DNA of 12,189 nucleotides from contig JAGLBF010000067.1 of NCBI GenBank assembly GCA_018260375.1, positions 1 through 12,189 of the forward strand, in the 5' to 3' direction. Under the pieces are notes generated by a model. That model searched no databases, was not told where the DNA came from, and worked only from the letters and a program-made list of their open reading frames with translations. The position numbers and the translations under genes are program-made. This document shows positions 6,271-12,189 of the stretch, in pieces. This stretch comes from Deinococcus sp. (GTDB lineage Bacteria; Deinococcota; Deinococci; Deinococcales; Deinococcaceae). Within the stretch, counting starts at the first letter, position 1. Each line of letters begins with the position of its first letter.

Positions 6271-6618
6271 CTATACAATTCTATTGTCTTTATCCACGAC
6301 AATTACCGTGGGGTTAATGCTGCGCGCTTCGCTTTCGCTATAATTGCCATACGCGGCGATAATCACCATGTCGCCTGGTTGAACCAGGTGCGCGGCGGCC
6401 CCGTTGATGCCGATGATGCCTGTGCCGCGCTCACCTGATAGAGCGTAGGTGCTCAGGCGGTTGCCGTTGGTGATGTTGTAAATGTCCACACGCTCATGAA
6501 CCAGAATATCTGCTGCGTCCAGCAGGTTCTGGTCAATGGTGATACTACCCACATAGTCTAGGTCAGCTTGAGTGACGGTAGCGCGGTGTATTTTGGCACG
6601 AAACATGATTCTTTCCAT
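6271..6618 (-). CDS. panD: Aspartate 1-decarboxylase proenzyme
   Basis: This 115-residue protein makes beta-alanine from L-aspartate for pantothenate and coenzyme A synthesis. It is a pyruvoyl enzyme that cleaves itself between Gly24 and Ser25 (DYVGSITID here), the new Ser becoming the pyruvoyl group. Other known functional residues fall at the same numbers as in E. coli: Lys9, His11, Arg54, Tyr58 and Asn72 (GINGAAAH). This agreement is why the ATG at 6618 was chosen. CATACT (6626-6631) seven bases before that ATG could be a leaderless -10. The second ATG at 6606 has a GGAAAG four bases upstream and would give a 111-residue protein. The C-terminus ends shortly after VVDKDNRIV, somewhat earlier than many homologues. 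No other pantothenate gene is nearby. Confidence 0.96.
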   Translation of the reverse strand: MERIMFRAKIHRATVTQADLDYVGSITIDQNLLDAADILVHERVDIYNITNGNRLSTYALSGERGTGIIGINGAAAHLVQPGDMVIIAAYGNYSESEARSINPTVIVVDKDNRIV

Positions 6619-6729
6619 TGTATTAAGTATGGCTGATGGCACCTGGAGGGGTGGTGAGGTGGCCCACTCTCGCCGTCGCTACGCAGGGCAGAGATAACAA
6701 CAGTTTGCTGCTGGTTATCACCCGCCCTT

Positions 6730-6820
6730 ATAGACATTGCGCTTCATTCCAGCACAGTAGAAAAGGCGCTGTCTGCGCTTTTATAGCTCGCAACGCGTAC
6801 TTGTTCCTACCTCCTGTTGG
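6730..6820 (+). repeat. Partial, diverged copy of the dispersed repeat
   Basis: ATAGACATTGCGCTTCATTCC, interrupted here for length, is followed by AGCACAGTAGAAAAGGCGC. It aligns with the left module of the repeat, and TAGCTCGCAACGCGTA with the middle part. The similarity fades at the stop codon of the AlbA_2 gene (6821-6823), where the right module would begin. It carries the terminator-like hairpin at 6761-6782. Confidence 0.55.
6761..6782 (-). terminator. Terminator-like hairpin after the AlbA_2 gene
   Basis: On the minus strand AAAAGCGC and GCGCCTTTT form a stem with one bulged base around the loop AGACA, ending in a short T-run. It lies 38 bases beyond the stop of the 6821-8542 gene, inside a diverged copy of the dispersed repeat. 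The GC part is only four pairs, so the terminator would be weak. A second inverted repeat follows at 6693-6719 (GATAAC and GTTATC ends). Confidence 0.4.
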
Positions 6821-8542
6821 CTATCCTGCTACAAAATAGCGAATGTTGCGCCCACCGGTGCCTTCGCGCCGCAGTTGCCCTTGTTGGGTCAGCTTGCTCA
6901 GCACCCGCCACGCCGCTTGTGATGACAGCGTGCACACCTGGCGCAGTTCACGGTTGGTCACGCCGTGCTGGGCCAGTTGTAGGGCGATGGCCAGAGCTTG
7001 CTCACGGCTGGCCCGTATGGGGGTAGGTGTTGCAGGGCTGCTGGGCGCGGGTTTTGTGCTGGGCTTGGCTCTACCTTTGGCGGCACTCTTGGTGGGGGTT
7101 GCGCGGGTAGAGGGGGTCGTACTGTTGGGGGTGTCAACCGCTCCAGATTTGACGGGTTGAGCTTGGCCCAGCACCTCTAGCGCTTCGTCAGACAACCTGT
7201 TGATGCGCTCACGGCCCACGCGCTCGGAGACTATCAGGCCGCGTTCTTCCATCATTCTCAGCAATCTGGGCGTGCGCTCTTCGGGCAGTTGTAGGGCGCG
7301 GGCAAGTTTGGCGCGTGACGCCTGTCCCTCGCGGCCCAGCAGCGACAGCACAATCAGCATATCCAGCGACAGCGTTTGCATCTCCTCTTGCTTGCGGGCC
7401 ACAAAGCGCACAAACGCCGCGTTAAAACCAGGGTTGTGCAGGCTGAGCGTCACCGCGTCGGGATAGGTGAGGTATTCGGGCGGCTCTTTGCCGTACCTGA
7501 GCATCAGTGAATACATCTTGTCAACGCCTACGCCTGCGCGCTCCACCAAACCCAGTCGGGCGAGGGCTTCGGCGAGCAGCGGGTTACGGCGCTTGGGTTG
7601 GTGGCGCAAAATATTCTCGGTGGTGATGCCGCCGCTCAGCCCGCCGGGGTTCATAATCTCTAATCTGTCGGGGTAGTGATGCACATGCACCACGTCACGC
7701 AGCTGGTAGTCGCGGTGGGTTAGGGCATTGAGCAGCGCCTCACGGTACACGGCTTCATCTTGATCCCAGACTTCTATTCTAAAAAGCCCCACCTGCACGG
7801 GTGTAAAGCTGTTGCGGGCTTGTATCAGGTCAGACAGGCGCGATAGGGCCGAGGTGAGCGGCTTGAGCTGGTCTTCACGAAACTGAAACTCTACGTCGCT
7901 GTCGATGTGGTGGTAATAACACACCTCGGCCTGCGGCACATGCACCTTTAAGGCCCGCTCGGTGCCTGCCAGCAGTAAGCCCGCGATATTAGGCCGCAGT
8001 TCCTGACCTGCGGGCGTGTGAACGTCAACCACCAGGCCCAGCTCGCGCAAAAAGTCCAGGTCAGCCAGCCGCGACAGGTTACCCTTGTGCGATAACGCAC
8101 GCAGCCGCGCTACCTCTACGGGGTCTAGGTCAGCGAGGCTAGCGGTCAGCGGCACGGTGGCAGTGAAGTCTTGCTGGGCGCTTAGGTTGGCGTTGGCGGG
8201 AGTCACGGGGACAAAGTTGTTGCCGTCCCAGGCGCTGACTGAGCCATCAGGCGCTGCCAAAAGATAGGCGGCCTGAGGCACCTGAATCAATAGGTCGCCC
8301 TGCCCCGCTTCTTGCCAGACATTCACAGTCAGTTTGCCGCCGCTGAGGGCAAAAATGGCGTGGGTAATCTCTAGCGGGTGCAGGTGCTGTCCTGCATGCT
8401 GGCTGGCAAGTACCCGCAGTTGTCCGCCGCGTGTATTGGCTAGCGCCACCGCGTAGCGTGCCAGTTCGTCAGGGGTAATACTGGCCTGAAGGGTAATTTG
8501 AGCGGTTGCCGGGTCAGTAGTCACAAAGGCCCACTGTAGCAA
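6821..8542 (-). CDS. AlbA_2/ATPase-type putative regulator with two winged-helix regions
   Basis: This protein of about 573 residues resembles the bacterial group often annotated as RecG-like helicase or ATP-binding transcriptional regulator. Residues about 22-120 look like a divergent Schlafen AlbA_2 nucleic-acid-binding domain (LANTRGGQL). Residues about 265-345 match the HATPase_c_4 region (REALLNALTHRDY, IMNPGGLSGG, VERAGVGVDKM). A winged helix follows (about 390-450), then a low-complexity T/S/P/A/K linker (about 463-510) and a second winged helix (511-573, TNRELRQVCTLSSQAAWRVL). The linker and extra C-terminal domain are unusual for the family. The first possible start is a TTG at 8542 without a ribosome site; a GTG at 8524 preceded by TACAGT (8533-8538) is an alternative near-leaderless start. 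DNA binding is likely. Whether it regulates genes or acts in defence or repair is unknown. Confidence 0.85.
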   Translation of the reverse strand: MLQWAFVTTDPATAQITLQASITPDELARYAVALANTRGGQLRVLASQHAGQHLHPLEITHAIFALSGGKLTVNVWQEAGQGDLLIQVPQAAYLLAAPDGSVSAWDGNNFVPVTPANANLSAQQDFTATVPLTASLADLDPVEVARLRALSHKGNLSRLADLDFLRELGLVVDVHTPAGQELRPNIAGLLLAGTERALKVHVPQAEVCYYHHIDSDVEFQFREDQLKPLTSALSRLSDLIQARNSFTPVQVGLFRIEVWDQDEAVYREALLNALTHRDYQLRDVVHVHHYPDRLEIMNPGGLSGGITTENILRHQPKRRNPLLAEALARLGLVERAGVGVDKMYSLMLRYGKEPPEYLTYPDAVTLSLHNPGFNAAFVRFVARKQEEMQTLSLDMLIVLSLLGREGQASRAKLARALQLPEERTPRLLRMMEERGLIVSERVGRERINRLSDEALEVLGQAQPVKSGAVDTPNSTTPSTRATPTKSAAKGRAKPSTKPAPSSPATPTPIRASREQALAIALQLAQHGVTNRELRQVCTLSSQAAWRVLSKLTQQGQLRREGTGGRNIRYFVAG

Positions 8543-8571
8543 AAGGGAAGGGAGCAGGTAAATGTTGCCAG

Positions 8572-8707
8572 CATACGGGCTGCGCTAAATTCCACCACAG
8601 TCGGAAAAGCGCCGCCTGCGGCTCCATACCGCGAAACCCGTATGCTGTTCCCACTCGCATCCGCTCGGATTGATTCGGAAGTACGCCAAATCAATCGGAA
8701 TCCGTAT
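8572..8707 (+). repeat. Full-length dispersed repeat, subtype 1
   Basis: This copy is about 96 percent identical by eye to the reverse complement of 3005-3140. Its left module begins CATACGGGCTGCGC and closes with GCGAAACCCGTATG. The right module holds GGATTGATT and AATCAATC in inverse order and ends GGAATCCGTAT. It lies upstream of the AlbA_2 gene, and its right end abuts the left end of the next copy at 8709. Confidence 0.8.
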
Positions 8708-8708
8708 G

Positions 8709-8857
8709 ATACGGGCTGCGATCCATTCCAGTACAGTTTCATTCTAGTACAGTCAGAAAAACACCGACTGAACTTCTATATCAGGGAACCCGTATCTTTT
8801 TCTACTCGTATCCGCCCTCATTCAATCAGGTCGTTTCTGATTTAATCGGAATCTTTG
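8709..8857 (+). repeat. Full-length dispersed repeat, subtype 2
   Basis: It starts ATACGGGCTGCGATCC one base after the preceding copy ends, forming a direct tandem pair. The inside holds a partly duplicated block (ATTCCAGTACAG and ATTCTAGTACAG) and the hairpin at 8746-8774, then AGGGAACCCGTATC and the right module with TTTCTGATTTAATCGG. The last bases read GGAATCTTTG instead of GGAATCCGTA, so the right end has decayed. With the previous copy it fills most of the 378-base gap between the AlbA_2 and KtrB genes. Confidence 0.75.
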
Positions 8858-8882
8858 TCAGGCCAGGCCAGCAGCGACAACT

Positions 8883-8901
8883 TTGACACGGGGCGTGACA
8901 A
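8883..8901 (-). terminator. Small hairpin after the potassium channel gene
   Basis: TTGACACG and CGTGACAA are inverse around GGG with one mismatched pair, 20 bases past the stop codon of the KtrB-type gene (minus strand). The stem is short and has no T-run beyond it, so the terminator role is doubtful. Confidence 0.25.
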
Positions 8902-8920
8902 GCTATCAAAAAGTGTCCTG

Positions 8921-10288
8921 CTACCCCACTGTGAATTCATGCTCTATCTCAGGATACGGCGACAAAGGCTTCACGGTGTACATGCTCAGCACCAGCCCCA
9001 GCAGGCCCACACGCCCCAGGTACAACAGCACCACCAACACCAGTTTGCCTGTCAACGACAAATGCGGCGTGAGATTGATACTCAGGCCCGAGGTAGTAAA
9101 GGCGCTGATGGCTTCAAACATCAGGGCGATGGGGCGGTAACCTTTGTTACTCTCGCTGAGCATCAGGGCGAGGGTACCCGCACCGATGGCACAGAGGGCC
9201 AGGGTAACCACTGTCAGCGCGCGCATCAGCACGGTGGTGGGGACAGTGCGCTTTGCCAAAATCACCTCATTTTCGCGCCTGATGGTGCTGCGGGTGGCGG
9301 CCAGCAGCACCGCCAGCGTGGTGATTTTGATGCCGCCCGCCGTAGAGCCAGAGCTGCCGCCCACAAACATCAGCCCCATAATAAGCAGCACAGTGGGCGC
9401 ACTAAAAAGCCCGTAATCCAGCGTAGAAAAGCCTGCCGAGCGCGTCACCGTCGTTTGAAAGGTGGCGTGCAGCAGCTTTTGGGCAGGTGCCAGAGGTCCC
9501 AGCGTGCCAGAATGTGACCATTCCAGTGCGGCGAAGCTGAGTGCGCCCAGCACCAGCAGGCCAGCGGTCATCTTGAGGCCCACTTGCGACTGGGTAGAGA
9601 GCGGCGGGAGCGGCCCTGGGTCACGTTTCCAGCGGTGGACAAATCGCCTGTACAGCTCGTCAAGCGTCACAAAGCCCAGCCCGCCCAGTACCACCAGCCC
9701 CATAATGACCCACAGCGACAGCGTACTCAGCCGCGCCGCGCCGTCGGGCCACAGCCCAAAGCCCGCGTTGCCAAAGGCCATGATGGTATGCATAAAGGCA
9801 AAGCGCAGGCCCTGCACGGGGTCAGTAAGGCGAACCATGTCGGGTAGTAGCAACAAAAAGCCTATAAACTGAATGCCAAAAGCCAGGCCAAACACCCGCC
9901 GCACCAGCTCGCGAAAGTCATACTGTGAACCGATGCCCAGCTCCTCACAGGCGTCATGTATAGACTGGTCGCTCAACACGCTGCGGCCCATCTCTACCAC
10001 GCTAAAGGCCAGCAGCAAAGTACCCAGCGCACCCAGCTCTATCAACACGCTAAGCCACACCTGCCCAAAGGGAGTCAGCACCTGCGAAACATTGACGCTG
10101 CTCAGGCCCGTAGTACACACCGCACTGGCTGCCAGCAGCAGCGCGTCAATGATATGAAGAGGCGCACGGTGAGACTGGGGCAGCAGCAGTACCACTGTAC
10201 CGCACAGTATCAGGAGGGCGACTTCAGCAATAAGCCAGCGGGTGAGGGGTAGGGGTAATAGGCCAGGGCGCAAGACGTGAGCAATCAT
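8921..10288 (-). CDS. ktrB: TrkH/KtrB-family potassium uptake channel subunit
   Basis: This 455-residue membrane protein forms the ion-conducting subunit of a Trk/Ktr potassium transporter. The four pore-loop filters of the SKT superfamily are visible: CTTGL (residues 58-62), GNAGF (173-177), RSAGF (283-287) and TTSGL (398-402). Also present are the conserved intracellular-loop segment GGSSGSTAGGIK (310-321) and an arginine in the last helix region (Arg426, YLGRVGLLGL). The length matches KtrB better than the longer TrkH. It needs a cytoplasmic RCK partner (KtrA or TrkA), which is not in the window. The start MIAHVLRPG was chosen because the preceding open frame runs through a repeat and lacks family resemblance. 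TATTCT (10299-10304) lies ten bases upstream and a weak GAGG five bases upstream. Confidence 0.93.
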   Translation of the reverse strand: MIAHVLRPGLLPLPLTRWLIAEVALLILCGTVVLLLPQSHRAPLHIIDALLLAASAVCTTGLSSVNVSQVLTPFGQVWLSVLIELGALGTLLLAFSVVEMGRSVLSDQSIHDACEELGIGSQYDFRELVRRVFGLAFGIQFIGFLLLLPDMVRLTDPVQGLRFAFMHTIMAFGNAGFGLWPDGAARLSTLSLWVIMGLVVLGGLGFVTLDELYRRFVHRWKRDPGPLPPLSTQSQVGLKMTAGLLVLGALSFAALEWSHSGTLGPLAPAQKLLHATFQTTVTRSAGFSTLDYGLFSAPTVLLIMGLMFVGGSSGSTAGGIKITTLAVLLAATRSTIRRENEVILAKRTVPTTVLMRALTVVTLALCAIGAGTLALMLSESNKGYRPIALMFEAISAFTTSGLSINLTPHLSLTGKLVLVVLLYLGRVGLLGLVLSMYTVKPLSPYPEIEHEFTVG

Positions 10289-10298
10289 CTGAGCCTCT

Positions 10299-10304
10299 AG
10301 AATA
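10299..10304 (-). promoter_or_regulatory. Candidate -10 box of the potassium channel gene
   Basis: TATTCT on the minus strand matches TANNNT and lies ten bases before the ATG at 10288, so the transcript would have a leader of only a few bases. No convincing -35 box is seen. Confidence 0.35.
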
Positions 10305-10324
10305 CAGTGGCCTGTGAACAGGTA

Positions 10325-10461
10325 ATTACGAATTGCGCTCCATTGCAGCACTTTTAGAAAGTCGCCACTGGCGCTTACATACCGCGAAATATGCACTTTT
10401 TCTATGCCTGCTCGCCTTCTTTCACTGTGTTTATAAGCAAAGTTCAAGTTGGAATCCGTAT
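10325..10461 (+). repeat. Diverged full-length copy of the dispersed repeat
   Basis: It starts ATTACGAATTGCGCTCCATT (compare ATACGG(A/G)CTGCGCT), contains ACATACCGCGAAAT at the module junction, and ends GGAATCCGTAT at 10461. The length of 137 bases equals that of the intact copies, although most inner bases have changed. It lies between the divergent KtrB and YidE-type genes. Confidence 0.6.
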
Positions 10462-10517
10462 ACCCTGTAGTGAGCAACTTGTGGTGGTGCAGTAAGCCAG
10501 CTGACAAGCCAGTGCCA

Positions 10518-10590
10518 CCCTGATTAATGCCACACTGAGTAATGCCACACTGAGTAATGACAGACTGGGAATGCCACATTGGGAATAACA
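10518..10590. repeat. Tandem array of 15/14-bp units before the transporter gene
   Basis: Five adjoining units are seen: CCCTGATTAATGCCA (10518), CACTGAGTAATGCCA (10533), CACTGAGTAATGACA (10548), GACTGGGAATGCCA (10563) and CATTGGGAATAACA (10577). The first three are 15 bases long and the last two 14. A weaker unit may precede at 10503. The array ends 16 bases before the ribosome binding site of the gene at 10621, so it occupies the likely promoter region. Confidence 0.7.
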
Positions 10591-10620
10591 GACTAAAACT
10601 GATGCGAGGAGTAGCACTTT

Positions 10621-12189
10621 ATGATTCAACTACTTATTGACAACCCGCTCCTGTTGCTTTTTATGATTGCTGCCATCGGCTACCCACTGGGACGGCTGAA
10701 TATTCGGGGGTTTTCGCTGGGGATTGCCGCCGTGCTGTTTACGGGGCTGGCCTTTGGCGCACTGGATCCCAACCTCAAAACGCCGCCTGTTTTGTACGAG
10801 TTTGGGCTGGTGCTGTTTGTGTACACCATCGGGGTGGCCAGTGGCCCGGCCTTTTTTAGCGCCATGAAAAAAGCCGGGCCGCGTGACAATACCGCCGTGC
10901 TGGTTGTCATTGCGCTGGCGGTGGGGTTGGTGGTTACCTCGGCCAAGCTGCTGGGCTTTAAGGGCACTTACGCGGCGGGCTTGCTGGCGGGCAGTATGAC
11001 CAACACGCCAGCGCTGGCGGGGGTAATCGAGCGGCTTAAGGGCAGCGGCGTCAGCGAGGCGGTGCTGAGTGAACCGGTGGTGGCCTACTCGGTGGCGTAC
11101 CCGATGGGGGTAATCGCCACGCTGCTGGCGATTTCGCTGCTCAAGGCCCTGTGGAAAATCCCAGCAGCCACGCCGCCCGAACCGATTGAGCACATCAGCG
11201 TGTATGTGCGCCGCCCCGAAGCCCTGCTGGAGATGCCCCACAGCATTCGCATCGGGCGCTACCGCCACGGCGACAAGTTGCAACTGGCGGGTCTGTATGA
11301 CGAACGCCTGCGCCACGAGATAGAAGCAGGTGACACCATCAGCCTGATTGGGCCAGCGCATGAGCTTGCCACCGCCGCGCCGCTGATTGGCGATAACCTG
11401 GGCGAACAGCTAGAGTCCAACCGCAGCGAGCTAGATATGCGCCGCATGTTTGTCTCTGAGCAGGCCGTGGCGGGGCAGCGTCTGGGCGATTTGTCGCTGC
11501 ACGAAAAATACGGCGCAACCGTCACCCGTATGCGGCGCGGCGATGCCGACCAGCTGGCCACTGAAAACACCGTGCTGCAACTGGGCGACCGCGTGCGCGT
11601 GGTAGCGCCCCGCGACCAGATCCCCGCGCTGACCAAGCTGTTTGGCGACAGCTACCACCGCCTGAGCGAAATAGATGCCATGACGTTTAGTGTGGGCATT
11701 GCGCTGGGCCTGCTGCTGGGGCTGATCGCTATACCGATGGGCGGCGGGCAGACCTTTAAGCTGGGGCTGGCAGGCGGCCCGCTTATTGTGGGGCTGATCC
11801 TGGGGGCTACTGGTAGAACTGGCCCGCTCAACTGGCAACTGCCGTACAACGCCAACCTGACTCTACGGCAAATCGGCCTGATTCTGTTTTTGGCAGGTGT
11901 GGGCAGCCGCAGCGGGTACGCCTTTTTTAGCACCATCTCTAGTCCGCTGGGCCTAAAGCTGTTTATGGCGGGCACAGTGGTCACTACGCTTGCCGCCATG
12001 ACGCTGTTGTGGTTGACCCACAAGGTGCAAAAGGTACCCTTTGTACACGCCACGGGCCTCTTGGCAGGCTTGCAAACACAGCCCGCCGTGCTGGGGTTTG
12101 CCACTGAAACCATGAAAAGCGACGAGCCGAATGTCAGCTACGCTACCGTGTATCCGCTGGCAACCATCGCCAAGCTGGTGCTGGCGCAA
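10621..12189 (+). CDS. AspT/YidE/YbjL-type transporter with TrkA_C domains (3' end cut)
   Basis: The frame is open from the ATG at 10621 to the window end, giving 523 residues without a stop. Ribosome site GAGGAG (10606-10611) lies nine bases before the start. The protein has the duplicated layout of the aspartate:alanine exchanger family (YidE, YbjL). The N-terminal membrane half (about residues 1-180) contains GLLAGSMTNTPALAGV. Two cytoplasmic TrkA_C (RCK_C) domains follow (about 187-258 and 270-343, the second with YGATVTRMRRGD). The C-terminal membrane half (about 352-523) has HATGLLAGLQTQPAVLGF. Comparison with the family suggests only a few residues are missing. Members exchange or export small anions such as amino acids or dicarboxylates, but most, including YidE, have no proven substrate. 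It is transcribed divergently from the potassium channel gene. Confidence 0.92.
   Translation, partial: MIQLLIDNPLLLLFMIAAIGYPLGRLNIRGFSLGIAAVLFTGLAFGALDPNLKTPPVLYEFGLVLFVYTIGVASGPAFFSAMKKAGPRDNTAVLVVIALAVGLVVTSAKLLGFKGTYAAGLLAGSMTNTPALAGVIERLKGSGVSEAVLSEPVVAYSVAYPMGVIATLLAISLLKALWKIPAATPPEPIEHISVYVRRPEALLEMPHSIRIGRYRHGDKLQLAGLYDERLRHEIEAGDTISLIGPAHELATAAPLIGDNLGEQLESNRSELDMRRMFVSEQAVAGQRLGDLSLHEKYGATVTRMRRGDADQLATENTVLQLGDRVRVVAPRDQIPALTKLFGDSYHRLSEIDAMTFSVGIALGLLLGLIAIPMGGGQTFKLGLAGGPLIVGLILGATGRTGPLNWQLPYNANLTLRQIGLILFLAGVGSRSGYAFFSTISSPLGLKLFMAGTVVTTLAAMTLLWLTHKVQKVPFVHATGLLAGLQTQPAVLGFATETMKSDEPNVSYATVYPLATIAKLVLAQ

Noticed and set aside
8855..9517. Long plus-strand frame opposite the potassium channel gene
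   Set aside because: It is the shadow of a well-supported KtrB-type gene, and its composition (His, Gln rich) is typical of antisense frames.
10289..10579. Upstream extension of the potassium channel frame by 97 residues
   Set aside because: It translates a diverged copy of the dispersed repeat and the tandem array; the family's N-terminus starts near MIAHVLRPG.
10630..11361. Long open frame on the minus strand opposite the YidE-type gene
   Set aside because: Its translation is rich in His, Gln and Arg and matches no family, whereas the plus frame has clear membrane and TrkA_C domains.

Overview
The window most resembles a chromosome segment of a Deinococcus-type bacterium (Deinococcota). 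The grounds are the gene content, near-Thermus/Deinococcus protein sequences such as PanD, several starts that look leaderless (a -10 box six to eight bases before the start codon and no Shine-Dalgarno), and a dense family of small non-coding repeats in the gaps between genes, as known from Deinococcus genomes. The genus is an inference; no rRNA or species marker is present.

Layout from left to right. On the minus strand: a long-chain fatty acid CoA ligase (109-1818); PhoU (2270-2914); a soluble PAS-type histidine kinase (3305-4249) overlapping by 13 bases the end of an OmpR/PhoB-type response regulator (4237-4929); and a glyoxalase II-like metallo-hydrolase (5067-5723). On the plus strand, divergent from the hydrolase, is a small coiled-coil hypothetical protein (5776-6063). 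Then again on the minus strand: aspartate decarboxylase PanD (6271-6618); a large AlbA_2/ATPase/winged-helix regulator-like protein (6821-8542); and a TrkH/KtrB potassium channel subunit (8921-10288). Divergent from the last, on the plus strand, is an AspT/YidE/YbjL-type transporter with two TrkA_C domains (from 10621), cut by the right window edge.

The response regulator, kinase and PhoU look like a phosphate-control module. An 11-base-period direct repeat, like a Pho box, sits just upstream of the regulator's -10 box. The other genes are housekeeping or transport functions without an obvious joint pathway: fatty acid activation, thiol-ester detoxification, pantothenate synthesis, potassium uptake, anion or amino-acid transport.

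The most unusual content is non-coding. All gaps longer than 300 bases (1819-2269, 2915-3304, 8543-8920, 10289-10620) are largely filled by a mosaic repeat about 137 bp long, made of two modules, with ends reading ATACGG(A/G)CTGCG and GGAATCCGTAT. At least eight full, partial or decayed copies are recognisable. Differences between copies are compensatory in the terminal and internal stems, which points to a selected hairpin structure. Two short-period tandem arrays (14 bp at 2066-2135 and 15/14 bp at 10518-10590) lie in the same gaps. No tRNA, rRNA, CRISPR, transposase or phage gene was seen.
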